52,670 nt of DNA, taken from assembly GCA_040880405.1 (NCBI GenBank), contig JBBDIM010000009.1:1-52670 (forward strand), written 5' to 3'. The number at the start of each line of letters is the position of its first letter. The first letter of the stretch is position 1. Below, in pieces: positions 41,724 through 50,946 of this stretch. The notes below the pieces were generated by a model. That model searched no databases and had not been told where the DNA came from. It saw only the letters and a program-made list of their open reading frames with translations. This stretch comes from JBBDIM01 sp040880405 (GTDB lineage Bacteria > Planctomycetota > Planctomycetia > Pirellulales > Pirellulaceae). A program made the position numbers and the translations under genes.

Positions 41724-42761
41724 TTACTTATTGGCCCAGGAACTTCCGGGGTACCGGTCGTGCAGCAGGTTCCGCGCGGCGGTTGCTTCGTCCGGGTTAT
41801 TCAGTTCGCGCCAGAGGCCGCTGAGGTTGAATAGCGATTCGGCGTGGGTTTCCGGATCGCCATAAAACAAGATGTCGGTATGCAGATAAGCGAGCAAGGC
41901 TTGCTTTTTCTGGTCCTGTTTGACTCGGCAAAGTCCCAGCGTGTTGTAGGCCCGACCGTAAAGCTCGGCGTCTTTGGGGTCTCCCTCTTCGATCACTTTT
42001 TCGACCAGCGTGGTCCCCTCGTCTGGCTTTCCGGTTTGGGCAAGCGCCGCGGCCTTGCCCACCGTGGCGAGATCCTTTTGCCGCTTGGTGCCAGAGACGG
42101 ACGTTTGCACGCTGAGGACCTGTTCGAACTTGGCGAGGGCCTCCGCCGCTTTGTCCTGAGAGAGCAAGGCGCGGCCTTCGAGGACCATCGCCTTCATCTT
42201 GAAATCGGCCCAGGGGGCGTTGGTCAGCGTGCCATAAAACTTGGCGGCCCCGGCGTAGTCTCCGGTGGAGACCGCGAGATCTCCCAGAAGCTCGGCGACG
42301 GTGAAAAAGTGAAAACTATTGGGGGCCTTCCGCGCGAAATCCAATAGGGCGGAGGTCGCCTTCGCTTTGTCCTCGGCACCGGCCAAGGCCAGCTTACCCA
42401 TGCTGTAGGCCCTGAGAAAATCCACCTCGTGCCCGACGAATTCTCGGCCACTCGGCTCGGTGTTGCGAATCCGGGCCAGGGCGTCCTCTAACTGGCCATT
42501 TTTGACCATGTTTCGAGCCGCCTTCACATCGAAGTGCTCGTCGTCGAAGGAGACCTCAGTAATCTCGTTGACCGGGATATCGACCGTGGTGCCCGACTTG
42601 CTCAGTTTGACCGAAGTTTTGCTGACCGCGGTGACCGTCCCGTTTTGCAGGCCCGATTCGGTCCGAACCGAATCGGCCACCGCCGGGCTAACCGAGATTA
42701 CCAGGCCCAGCAGGGCGAGCGGCGTGATCCAGAGTTGGGTAGTGAAGCGTGAGTTTCGCAT
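41724..42761 (-). CDS. Exported TPR protein
   Basis: The 345-residue protein has a signal peptide (WITPLALLGLVISVSPAVAD). A short beta-rich segment (GLQNGTVTAVSKTSVKLSKS, then TTVDIPVNEITEVSFDDEHF) precedes TPR-like helices, including NMVKNGQLEDALARIRN, DKAAEALAKFEQVLS and AELYGRAYNTLGLCRVKQ. It is encoded directly between a longer TPR protein and the ExbB operon. The order suggests the TPR proteins work with the ExbBD complex, which is an inference. It has its own terminator. Confidence 0.85.
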   Translation of the reverse strand: MRNSRFTTQLWITPLALLGLVISVSPAVADSVRTESGLQNGTVTAVSKTSVKLSKSGTTVDIPVNEITEVSFDDEHFDVKAARNMVKNGQLEDALARIRNTEPSGREFVGHEVDFLRAYSMGKLALAGAEDKAKATSALLDFARKAPNSFHFFTVAELLGDLAVSTGDYAGAAKFYGTLTNAPWADFKMKAMVLEGRALLSQDKAAEALAKFEQVLSVQTSVSGTKRQKDLATVGKAAALAQTGKPDEGTTLVEKVIEEGDPKDAELYGRAYNTLGLCRVKQDQKKQALLAYLHTDILFYGDPETHAESLFNLSGLWRELNNPDEATAARNLLHDRYPGSSWANK

Positions 42762-42847
42762 GGTTTATAGCTCCTCGAATCGATTCGATGGCGGATGAGT
42801 GGTCGTCGGATATTGTCGCGTGAAGTTGAACTCAAACAACGGAACGT

Positions 42848-45800
42848 CTACCGGCTGGCGGAGGCCTCGGTTTCCGGGCTGGCCTGCAGTCCGGTCGCTT
42901 TGCCATGCAGGTCGGATTGGATGGTTCTCAGCAGGCTATCGAACTTACGGTACCACAGTTCGCCACCCATGCTGGGGTAGGAGAGCTGCGTGGTGGTGAT
43001 ATCGCGCTCGGCATACTCAAGCGCCTTGCGGCGATTGTCGGGCGAACCGATCGCCTTGGCGATCTCGTACCGCGTGAGGGCCAAGTTGTACCGGGCCTCG
43101 AAGAAGGTGTCTCGGTAGGGGGAACTTTCCTCTTCATCCGAAGCGTACCGGGCCAGCATCCGTTGGATCTGTCCCCAGCCCCAAATGATGTTGCGGCCGG
43201 TGGCCGGGTCTTTCTCGGCACCCATCATCGACTGCTGCAGGATGTTAGCGTCTTCGGCCCGAACGCCCCACTGCAAGTAGGTGGTGGCCGCCTCGACCTG
43301 GACGGAGATCAACATATTGTTTTCCTTGAGCACCTCGACAAAGGTGGCCAGGGCCTCTTCGTACTTGCCAAGTTCCCGTTGGGCCATCGCGGCCCGGATG
43401 CGGACCTGGGTAATGAGCTGCGGGTTTTGTCCCTCGGTGTTTTCCAAAATCTGGCTGTAGGCGGCGATCCCCTGTTCGAAAAAGCCGTTGGCCATATTCG
43501 CCAACGAGTTGTCCTGTTTGGTGCTCTGGCCCAGGTTGTAGAAAGTATCTCCCACCCAGTTGAGGACCATCGGGTCGCTGGTTGAATCGGCCACGCGGCT
43601 CAAAAACATCTCGAAGGCTTTGGCCAGTGCGCTCTTGGATTGCCGCGGGGCGTTATCGAGTTGCTCCTGCAGTTCCTTAGCCAGCGAGATATAGATGGCG
43701 ACCAACTGACGTTGGCCATCGGCATCCTCACCCACCAAGGTCTTGAGCTGAGCCATCGCGGCCTCTGCTTTTTTCATCAAGGCCTCTGTCTGGGCGGAAT
43801 CGGTTTGGGTTGGCAGGGCCGAGATGTAGGCCCGGACCGCCGACTTGTACACCAGTTGCGGAAACCCGGGGCGCGAGACCGATTCGTTGCCCGCATCGAC
43901 CAGCGTCAACAGCCCGGTCTTCTCTTGTTCGAGCAAGGGGAACGATTTCTCAGGCGTGCCCGCCTCGGTATGGACCTGCGAGAGGGACAGGGCCGCCAAG
44001 GCATACGAGTAGTTGGGTGTTTCGCTGGCGTAGGCCTCGACCCCGCGTTCCAGAATTTGGATCGCCTTCTCTTTCATGGAGGCGAGTTGGTCTTCGGCCG
44101 GAACGCCATTGGCGTCTTCGACCCCCGCCGCCTCGCGGCGCAATTGATTGCCCCGCAGGTAGAGACTCCAGTAGGTTTGACCCACCTTGAGTTCCGATTC
44201 CGCCTTGACCGGCGAGTCGTCCGCGATCAGCTTGAGGGTCTCTTCGGCCGAACCGAGCAGATCGACTCGTTGAGCGAACGGGAGGGTTTTCGAACCGGCC
44301 TGCTGTACCTGAAAACCAATCAAGGTCGAGAGGGCGTCGTTGGTCTCTTTTTGGCCGGGCCACTGCTTGGCCATGAACCCTACCATGCTGTCGATACGGG
44401 TCAGTTCAAATGAGCGATCGGCCTCCTTCGAGTCTTGAAATTCCTGCAACGCCGAGGCGAGCGCCAGCTTGGCGGCCGGTTTAGCGACCACGCTGCCAGG
44501 ATAACGCCGCGCGATGAAGTTCGCTCGGACGTAGGTGTGCAGGAAGCGTTTTTGGAGGAAGTCGATATACCCTTGGCGGTAGCGGATGTCATTCAATTGG
44601 TCGGTGGTCACTTCGCCATCGGACAGGGCGAGGGCCAGGCGAAAATACTCGTCCGCCTGGGCATAGTGCCGCCCGATTTGCACTTGGGCCTCGTCCAACT
44701 CTCCCTGGATTTGTGTCTTCGTCTCTTCATCCTCGGCGGAGGCCAAATCCTCTTTTCGCTTGTTCACGATGAAGGTGCTGGATTGGGCTTCCGACATCGA
44801 CTCCCGGGCCGCGTTGTACGCCTCCATGAAGTTGGCGGGTGGAGTCTTGTCCTTCTCCGCCACCTGTTCGGCACCCTGAAGTTTCGCACGAAGACTGCCC
44901 GCCTCTTCGCGGAAGTCGCTCGGGAATCGGGCCACTTCACCCGCCAACTGGAGGGCCAATTTGCGATGGTCCGCCTTCAGTGGGTCTTTGTCCTCGCGAC
45001 CTTCGGCGTCCAGGTGATAGGCGTTGGCCAGCATCAACTTCATTTCCAACCAATCCGGTTGTCGCTCGTCGGCCGGACGGAGTTGCAATTGTTCGAACCA
45101 GGTTCCCACCAGCTCGATCGCCTGCGGGTACTTCTTCTCTTCGGGGTCGGTCCAAATTTCCATCAGCGCCTTAACCGCCCGCCGCTTGACGTTCATGAAC
45201 GCCTCGGGCCGATCGGGCAAGAGGAACAGGTCGTCCTTGAAGATCTTGACCGCCTCGGCGTTGTTCCCCAGATAGGCGTTGGCCTGCCCTTGGTACAGCC
45301 GCGCCAGCAGGCCGGCGATCTTTGACTTGTACTTACCGTAGGTCTCGCCAAATTCCTTGACCGACTGCTCCATCAGCTTCTTCCGCTCCGGATCATCTTC
45401 GGCCAAGGTCTTGGCCTTCTCGAACGTCCCGGTCGTGGCCAGCAGCATCGTTTGCATGTAGAGGGACCGGAGTTCGTCGCGATAGGCGATTTTCTTGGCG
45501 TCCTTTTTGGGATCAAGCACATTGCCGATCTCGACGAGGACTTCCCGGATTCGGTCGTTCGCTGTTTGGAAAACCTCCCGGGCCTCGTCGTAGCGTTTTT
45601 GGACCGTCTCTAAGTGAGGTGCCTTCTCGGCGTCTTCCGTGGCCCGCTCGGCCTGCATCCTAGCGATCACCGCTTGTTCCAGCAGCACGTTCCCCCGCGC
45701 GACCGTCGCGTCGATCTGTTTCTCGTGATCCGGATTTTTCGCGATGAAGTCCGCCAAATTCTTATCGGCGCTGGCAAGATACTCGGTTTTGCGGGTGGGG

Positions 45801-46075
45801 TTGCGTTGACCTCGGGAGGCCTCGATTTGGGCCAAACCGCGGCGATAGGCAAGCTCGGTCTTGATCTCCTCGGGCAGGCCCGACTTCCCTTCCAACTCGT
45901 CCAGGTACCAGAGGGCCTGCTCGTAATAGCCCCGCTGAAGCAGACCTTCCAGGAATTCGTCGTACATCTCGGCAGCCGACAAGTGGGGCACCGCCCAACC
46001 AGGCAGCGCCAGGCCAGACCCCACGGTCAAAAAGCCGGTCAATACGAGAGTAAAGAAGCGCGTCCTGAGCATCAT
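42848..46075 (-). CDS. Large exported TPR-like protein
   Basis: The 1075-residue protein has a signal peptide (TRFFTLVLTGFLTVGSGLAL) and many helical repeats of TPR type along its length, for example EGLLQRGYYEQALWYLDELE (near 40), GQANAYLGNNAEAVKIFKDD and RAAMAQRELGKYEEALATFV. No other domain is recognisable. It should lie in the periplasm or at the outer membrane. ATG at 46075 was chosen because GAAGGA lies 7 nt upstream; a second ATG follows directly. With the gene at 41724 and the ExbB/ExbD genes it forms one probable transcription unit or a set of co-directional units. Confidence 0.85.
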   Translation of the reverse strand: MMLRTRFFTLVLTGFLTVGSGLALPGWAVPHLSAAEMYDEFLEGLLQRGYYEQALWYLDELEGKSGLPEEIKTELAYRRGLAQIEASRGQRNPTRKTEYLASADKNLADFIAKNPDHEKQIDATVARGNVLLEQAVIARMQAERATEDAEKAPHLETVQKRYDEAREVFQTANDRIREVLVEIGNVLDPKKDAKKIAYRDELRSLYMQTMLLATTGTFEKAKTLAEDDPERKKLMEQSVKEFGETYGKYKSKIAGLLARLYQGQANAYLGNNAEAVKIFKDDLFLLPDRPEAFMNVKRRAVKALMEIWTDPEEKKYPQAIELVGTWFEQLQLRPADERQPDWLEMKLMLANAYHLDAEGREDKDPLKADHRKLALQLAGEVARFPSDFREEAGSLRAKLQGAEQVAEKDKTPPANFMEAYNAARESMSEAQSSTFIVNKRKEDLASAEDEETKTQIQGELDEAQVQIGRHYAQADEYFRLALALSDGEVTTDQLNDIRYRQGYIDFLQKRFLHTYVRANFIARRYPGSVVAKPAAKLALASALQEFQDSKEADRSFELTRIDSMVGFMAKQWPGQKETNDALSTLIGFQVQQAGSKTLPFAQRVDLLGSAEETLKLIADDSPVKAESELKVGQTYWSLYLRGNQLRREAAGVEDANGVPAEDQLASMKEKAIQILERGVEAYASETPNYSYALAALSLSQVHTEAGTPEKSFPLLEQEKTGLLTLVDAGNESVSRPGFPQLVYKSAVRAYISALPTQTDSAQTEALMKKAEAAMAQLKTLVGEDADGQRQLVAIYISLAKELQEQLDNAPRQSKSALAKAFEMFLSRVADSTSDPMVLNWVGDTFYNLGQSTKQDNSLANMANGFFEQGIAAYSQILENTEGQNPQLITQVRIRAAMAQRELGKYEEALATFVEVLKENNMLISVQVEAATTYLQWGVRAEDANILQQSMMGAEKDPATGRNIIWGWGQIQRMLARYASDEEESSPYRDTFFEARYNLALTRYEIAKAIGSPDNRRKALEYAERDITTTQLSYPSMGGELWYRKFDSLLRTIQSDLHGKATGLQASPETEASASR

Positions 46076-46359
46076 TCGTGGGTCCTTCAATTGCGGACGT
46101 GGGAACCAAACCGTGGCGGATTCACAATCGGAGCGATCCGCCTGCAAGGGGATCGACCGAGCGGCGAGGAGGAAACTCGGCACGTGGGAGTCCGTTGGCC
46201 CGCGATGGTTCAAGGGAGTTGTTCCGGGGATAAGTCAATTTCGCAGTGGAAGAGAAAGGGATAATCTACAGGTTAAGTTGATTATTCAAAGTCAGCAAGC
46301 ATTCCCCAGGGGTTCACGCTTTGAATTGCGCCTGGGGGCTCAATTTATTGTATCCGCGA

Positions 46360-48564
46360 CTAACGATTTTGGCCCGTAATGCGGACGAAATCGAGCAGTC
46401 GCTCCAGTCGATCAAGCTGCGGATGGGCCTGCAGGACAGGGGCCATCCGCTTAGCATAACGCTCCAGCTCATCGGAAGAGTTCCCCCGACGGCGGGTGTA
46501 ATACGAGTTTTTCAGCAATCCAACCGCCTGAGCGGTCAATTGGGCCGCTTGTAACGATAATGGCGACGCTTGCCACGACTGGGCAAACTGGATGTGGCTT
46601 ACCGCTTGGGTGGTCACCTGCGATTGCCCCGCGGCGTCGGTCCAGTGCAGGTCGATTTGGGCGATCTCATTCGGCGGGTCGTCGACCAGAATGACTTCAA
46701 ACAATAGCGAGGCGGCGTCTTCCGGATGAAACTCCACCGAGTGGGGGTCGCTCACCAGTCCGGCCCCGATCGGCTCGTGACCGAGCAACCGATACTGCCG
46801 TACCGCCTCCGGATTCCAACGGACGGTCACCCGGGCGTTGCGGCCGATCACCGACGATTGCCCCTGGACCAGATCGTTCAATGTCGCGGAAATTTGGCGC
46901 GACGGGGCGGTGGCGTGCCAGGTTCCCACTTCGGACCAGAGCGGGTGGATGCTGGCTGGCTCGATCCAGAGCGAATCCTCTAACTGCACCCAGTGCAGTT
47001 CCACGTCTTGTTCGGCCGCATGTTCGGCGATCGGGCGGAGCCGATCCGCCAAGTCGGCGTCGACCTCGGTAAAACCTTCGGAGAGGACCACGAGTGGTCG
47101 CCGGATATCGCCAAACGCCGGCTTGCTGACTGCCACCGAGGCAGCGTAACGTATCCCCTCGGCCAAATGCCGAGCGGCGGTTGGCTGGATTTGGTCGAGC
47201 GCCGCCAGCCAATTCTTCGCGCTTTGAGGACCGGCGTCATCGACCAGGGTGTACGAAAACTCATCCATCACGACCAGCGAGATCGTATCGTGCGGCCCGA
47301 GGGAGTGGATCACCCGACGCAAGGCCGATTTCACCCGCCACCAGGTCTGACGCTCTGCATTCGAATTGCCGGGCCGTTCGACCGCCACGGTTAAGTGGGT
47401 AGGAGGGCGCTGTTCCGGCGGGAAGGTCCCGGCCAGGACGCCGACTTGCAGCATCGAGGTGCCGGCCGGAGCGAACACGGCCGGACCAGCGGCGGTCCGG
47501 AGTTCCAATTGGGCCGCTTCGGCCGGGACGAAGAATCGGGAAGTCGCCGCCAAGCACTCTTCCAGTCGCAGGTGATCCCAGTTGGTGGCCAATCCGGTGG
47601 TAGTTGTCAAACCGCTGCCGCTCTGGAGGGCATCGGCACCGATCACCATCCGTTCAAACGACGACTCATCCGGCGAGAGATCGACACGCAAAGAGACCAA
47701 TTCCGGGTGCGTTTGCGGCGAGACCTGCGGATGGGTCCGCTCGCGGAGGGCGAAGTCTCGGTCGTATCCTTTGGCGGCGGGGAGTAACGTGGCGACCTGG
47801 GAATGGTCGTGCGCCACCTGCGGCTTGGGTCGAGTTGTGGCGAGTTCCGGCCTCGCACCGAGCGGTTGCCACCGCATTAGGAAGGTGTCGGCCGCTAAAT
47901 CCTCCGGGAGTTGAAACGAGAAGTTTTGGCGATTCCAAGTCGCAGCATCCCGCTGCTCCTGGGCCAGTTGGTCCAGGAGTTCGAGGCTGCTGGCGACGAG
48001 ATTGTGGGAGTTGTTTGCGATCGGGGCAGGGGAGTCCGCCCCCGATTGAGGCCATGATACGAACCGGGGAGCCACCGAACCACGATGTGCATCGCTGAAA
48101 GGGGCGAGCCCATGCACCAGCATCTCGGGATTCGGATCGGCGACACCACTCGGCGAAAATTGATCGTCAGCGATCCAACCGGCGGGGCCATCACCGGCAG
48201 GTCCCGGCAGCAGATAAGACCAAACACCGACCGCAATTAAGAGCGAAGCGGCCGTAAATAGTAGGGCGAGTTGGGTCGAACGACGACGCCACGTGGGAAC
48301 CTCGACGGAGTAACGATCGGTCAGCGGCGTTTCTTTCAGCCGAGTCTCTTTCAGCCGGACATGCAGCCCCGGCGGGATTTCCACGGCAAGCAGCCGCCGA
48401 TCAAGTTCGGCATCCGACGCGGCCTCATCCAGTGAGGCCTCATCCAACAGCACCTCTTCCACCGGAATCGCCTTGAGCCGCGCCAGCAAATCCCCCGGTA
48501 TCGGCACTCGGTTGAGCAGCCGATCCAGTTCCGGGTCGTCGGATTGAAGGCGAGGATCGTTCAC
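46360..48564 (-). CDS. Membrane anti-sigma-like protein with VWA-like domain
   Basis: The 734-residue protein has a cytosolic N-terminus (1-96), one membrane segment (about 97-119) and an extracytoplasmic part with a VWA-like domain (about 390-590). The N-terminus holds two similar segments, DDPELDRLLNRVPIPGDLLA and SDAELDRRLLAVEIPPGLHV, each followed by RLK. The expected VWA metal-site sequence DxSxS reads VERPGNS, so the MIDAS site seems lost. It follows an ECF sigma gene, hence the anti-sigma assignment. GTG at 48564 gives the opening VNDPRLQSDDPELD; the frame stays open into a REP-like palindrome upstream, where an ATG (48633) would add REP-coded residues. Confidence 0.78.
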   Translation of the reverse strand: MNDPRLQSDDPELDRLLNRVPIPGDLLARLKAIPVEEVLLDEASLDEAASDAELDRRLLAVEIPPGLHVRLKETRLKETPLTDRYSVEVPTWRRRSTQLALLFTAASLLIAVGVWSYLLPGPAGDGPAGWIADDQFSPSGVADPNPEMLVHGLAPFSDAHRGSVAPRFVSWPQSGADSPAPIANNSHNLVASSLELLDQLAQEQRDAATWNRQNFSFQLPEDLAADTFLMRWQPLGARPELATTRPKPQVAHDHSQVATLLPAAKGYDRDFALRERTHPQVSPQTHPELVSLRVDLSPDESSFERMVIGADALQSGSGLTTTTGLATNWDHLRLEECLAATSRFFVPAEAAQLELRTAAGPAVFAPAGTSMLQVGVLAGTFPPEQRPPTHLTVAVERPGNSNAERQTWWRVKSALRRVIHSLGPHDTISLVVMDEFSYTLVDDAGPQSAKNWLAALDQIQPTAARHLAEGIRYAASVAVSKPAFGDIRRPLVVLSEGFTEVDADLADRLRPIAEHAAEQDVELHWVQLEDSLWIEPASIHPLWSEVGTWHATAPSRQISATLNDLVQGQSSVIGRNARVTVRWNPEAVRQYRLLGHEPIGAGLVSDPHSVEFHPEDAASLLFEVILVDDPPNEIAQIDLHWTDAAGQSQVTTQAVSHIQFAQSWQASPLSLQAAQLTAQAVGLLKNSYYTRRRGNSSDELERYAKRMAPVLQAHPQLDRLERLLDFVRITGQNR

Positions 48565-48602
48565 GAGGTGATGCGTAGGGTTTTTGTGGGTTGAGGTTGG
48601 AG

Positions 48603-48691
48603 GTGAAAAAAAGGGGTCAGGACTCTTTTTCATCCGACGTGTTCAATTTGAGAACGTATTGCGAAAAAGAGTCCTGACCCCTTTTTTTCAC
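48603..48691. repeat. REP-like palindrome, copy 4
   Basis: Perfect 28-bp arms (48603-48630 and 48664-48691) with core GGGGTCAGGACTC enclose a 33-nt loop whose sequence matches copies 1 and 5. It lies between the sigma gene and the anti-sigma gene. Its last base is the first base of the complement of the sigma stop codon (48691-48693). Confidence 0.95.
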
Positions 48692-49188
48692 TACGTTTCC
48701 AGTTGGCTTAAATATTCCCGTAATTTCTTTCGCCCCCGGCTGACCCGGGAGAGGATCGTGCCGAGGGGGACGTTTAGTTGGTCGGCGACTTCTTGGTGGG
48801 TCAAACCACCGACGATCACCAATAAAATCGACTCGCGCAACTCGGGCGAGAGGCGATTGAGGGCTTGTTGGATCTCGTCGCTGATTTCGGTTTGGGGTGG
48901 TTCAGGTGCCTCAAGTTCGGGGACGCGGTCATCGTGATCGGAAAGGTTGCCTGGCTGACGTTTCTTCCGCCACCGGTCCACGACTCGGCGACGAAGGATC
49001 GCGACCATCCAGCTCCGCTCTCCCAATTCTGCCTGGTAGTTCTCGCGGCTACTCCAGACAGAGCGGAAGGTCTCCTGGACGATGTCCTCGGCATCATGGC
49101 GGTTTCCCATCATGCGAAACGCCACGCGATACAGCGCGGCGGCATGTTGGTCCACCAAGGCGTTGAACTGTTCTCCGTCAAGGGGCAA
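48691..49188 (-). CDS. ECF-type RNA polymerase sigma factor
   Basis: The 165-residue protein has sigma region 2 (about 10-75, LYRVAFRMMGNRHDAEDIVQ followed by ETFRSVW) and region 4 (about 108-162, LSPELRESILLVIVGGLTHQ followed by EVADQLNVPLGTILSRVSRG). The TTG start at 49188 is preceded by GGGGGAGAG at good spacing; no ATG is in frame. It is followed by a REP-like palindrome and the VWA-type anti-sigma gene. The promoter it recognises could not be identified. Confidence 0.93.
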   Translation of the reverse strand: MPLDGEQFNALVDQHAAALYRVAFRMMGNRHDAEDIVQETFRSVWSSRENYQAELGERSWMVAILRRRVVDRWRKKRQPGNLSDHDDRVPELEAPEPPQTEISDEIQQALNRLSPELRESILLVIVGGLTHQEVADQLNVPLGTILSRVSRGRKKLREYLSQLET

Positions 49189-49799
49189 GCTGCTCTCCCC
49201 CGGTTAGATCGTTGGTCATCACAATTCACTGGGACAACGCGTTTGGGGTTTAAAACGTTCTCGGTTCAAACCCTTCCGGTTATCCCTTCGCCCACCATCC
49301 TTCCCGCTTCCGACGGCCGCGGAAAGGGGGTGTCCCCGCCGCACGGTCCAGAAGTTAGGGGAAAAACAGGTCCCGCCCGCTGGCCTTGGGCGGGACTGCT
49401 TCACAGTAAGCGACCCCGTACAGCACTCAACCACGACCCACTTCTCAGCCCCGCTATCCATTATCTCGATAGCCGCAGACCACCTTTGCCAGAGAAATCC
49501 CTGGTTGGGGGGCGTGATTGCCTTTTTGTAAGGGGGAATTGCGATCATTACGATCCACCATCTGTCGATTCGTCTCATGCTCGCTCTTTTATTCCCCCCG
49601 GTTCAGGGAATTGGCTCCGCCGGAGATTTCCCGGGGGAGCACAGGACGAAGAATCTCCGCCAGGGCGGTCCTTGCGGTACAATGCGAGAGGAACCTGCGG
49701 GACGATCACCCCGCTCCACATTAACCCGGGAATCACCGACAGAGATGCGTAACGGTTTTGATGGAAACGTGTTAGGTCGATATTTAGGCGAAGGTGCCG
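49189..49799. other. Divergent intergenic region
   Basis: The 611-nt gap lies between the divergent sigma gene and the membrane-protein pair and should contain both promoters. No consensus promoter, repeat family or supported gene was recognised; short open frames here have no start context or family likeness. Confidence 0.5.
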
Positions 49800-50942
49800 A
49801 TGAACGATAAAGACCAGAGACCCGCTCGACCGACTCGGGCCGCCCCCCGTAATTATTTTTCCCGTCGGGAGCAGTTCCGGCTGCTATTGATGGTCGGGGC
49901 CTTGGTTTTGGTCCTAAATTTGGCCTGGCGGGCTGGAGATCCGGAATCGTGGCAATGGCTGACCAACCTGGACCAGCAGCCAGGTGAAGTCACTCAGGAT
50001 GTTCCCCGCCGGGCGGCCGATGCCCCGATTGATAACCGCTTGCCGCGGCGCGTGGCCCCTGGGGCTCCGGTGGTGGAGGGCGAGTTTCGCCTGGCCGCCG
50101 AGCCCAGGCCGGCCCGTCCGTCCCCTTTCACGATGAATCGTGCGGCCTTGGAAGGGGGGCCGGACTCGGAAACCCAGATTTGGGGCGACGTGGCGGCGAT
50201 TGCCGAAATTCAAGACAACACACCGTTCCGCAGCCGAGAGCACGACGCGTGGAAGTCGGTCATCGAGCGTTTGGAACAGGCCGCGCCCGCCGAGGTGGCG
50301 GAGACTCGATCGCAGCGGGTCCAGTATGCCCAACTTCATCAGCAGGCGGATAGCTATCGCGGGAAGCTGGTCACGGTGCGGGGCATCGTCCGCCGTGCCA
50401 ACCATGTGCCGAGCACCGATCCGGAGTTCCGGCCCGACGGGTTTTGGCGACTGTGGCTCTTCCCCACTTCCAGCGACTCGCCGATCGTGATCTACGCCCT
50501 GGATTTGCCGGCGGAGTTTCCGCAAGGGGATTCGGTCTATGTGGACCTGACCGTTACCGGGGTCTTCTTCAAGCGGTGGGTCTATCCGGCCGAAGGAGGC
50601 CCCATGACCGCGCCGCTGGTCATCGCCAAGTCGATCCAATGGCAACCACCACCGGTCGATGCCACAGCGGTGAGCTTCACCAATTTACTGCTCGGTCTCG
50701 GACTGGTGTTGGCGTTGAGTCTAACCGTGGCCCGGCTGATCTGGTGGGGCAATCGAGACGGTCCCTCCTCCGCCGAGCAGCGAATCCTGGCCCGCAAGCA
50801 GCGGCAGTTCGAACAGGAGGCGAGCCAAATCTCCCCCGGCCCCGGGCCGCGCGAGCAACTAGCCCAGTTGGCTGAGCGGCTGCAAGGCAAACAATCGGAA
50901 AATCGACCCACGCACCACGAGGCGGACGATGAGGATAGGTAG
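49800..50942 (+). CDS. Membrane-anchored protein with OB-like domain (paralogue 1)
   Basis: The 380-residue protein has an N-terminal membrane segment (about 25-43), a linker, a domain of about 100 residues (181-280) and a second membrane segment (about 289-312), then a Gln/Glu-rich charged tail. The domain begins YRGKLVTVRGIVRRANHV, a pattern of a beta-barrel (OB-like) fold, and contains the signature TGVFFKRWVYP. The same signature occurs in the next protein. I do not recognise a described family. ATG at 49800 has GAAGG 5 nt upstream. The stop lies 4 nt before the start chosen for the next gene, so they form an operon. Confidence 0.8.
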   Translation: MNDKDQRPARPTRAAPRNYFSRREQFRLLLMVGALVLVLNLAWRAGDPESWQWLTNLDQQPGEVTQDVPRRAADAPIDNRLPRRVAPGAPVVEGEFRLAAEPRPARPSPFTMNRAALEGGPDSETQIWGDVAAIAEIQDNTPFRSREHDAWKSVIERLEQAAPAEVAETRSQRVQYAQLHQQADSYRGKLVTVRGIVRRANHVPSTDPEFRPDGFWRLWLFPTSSDSPIVIYALDLPAEFPQGDSVYVDLTVTGVFFKRWVYPAEGGPMTAPLVIAKSIQWQPPPVDATAVSFTNLLLGLGLVLALSLTVARLIWWGNRDGPSSAEQRILARKQRQFEQEASQISPGPGPREQLAQLAERLQGKQSENRPTHHEADDEDR

Positions 50943-50946
50943 AGCA

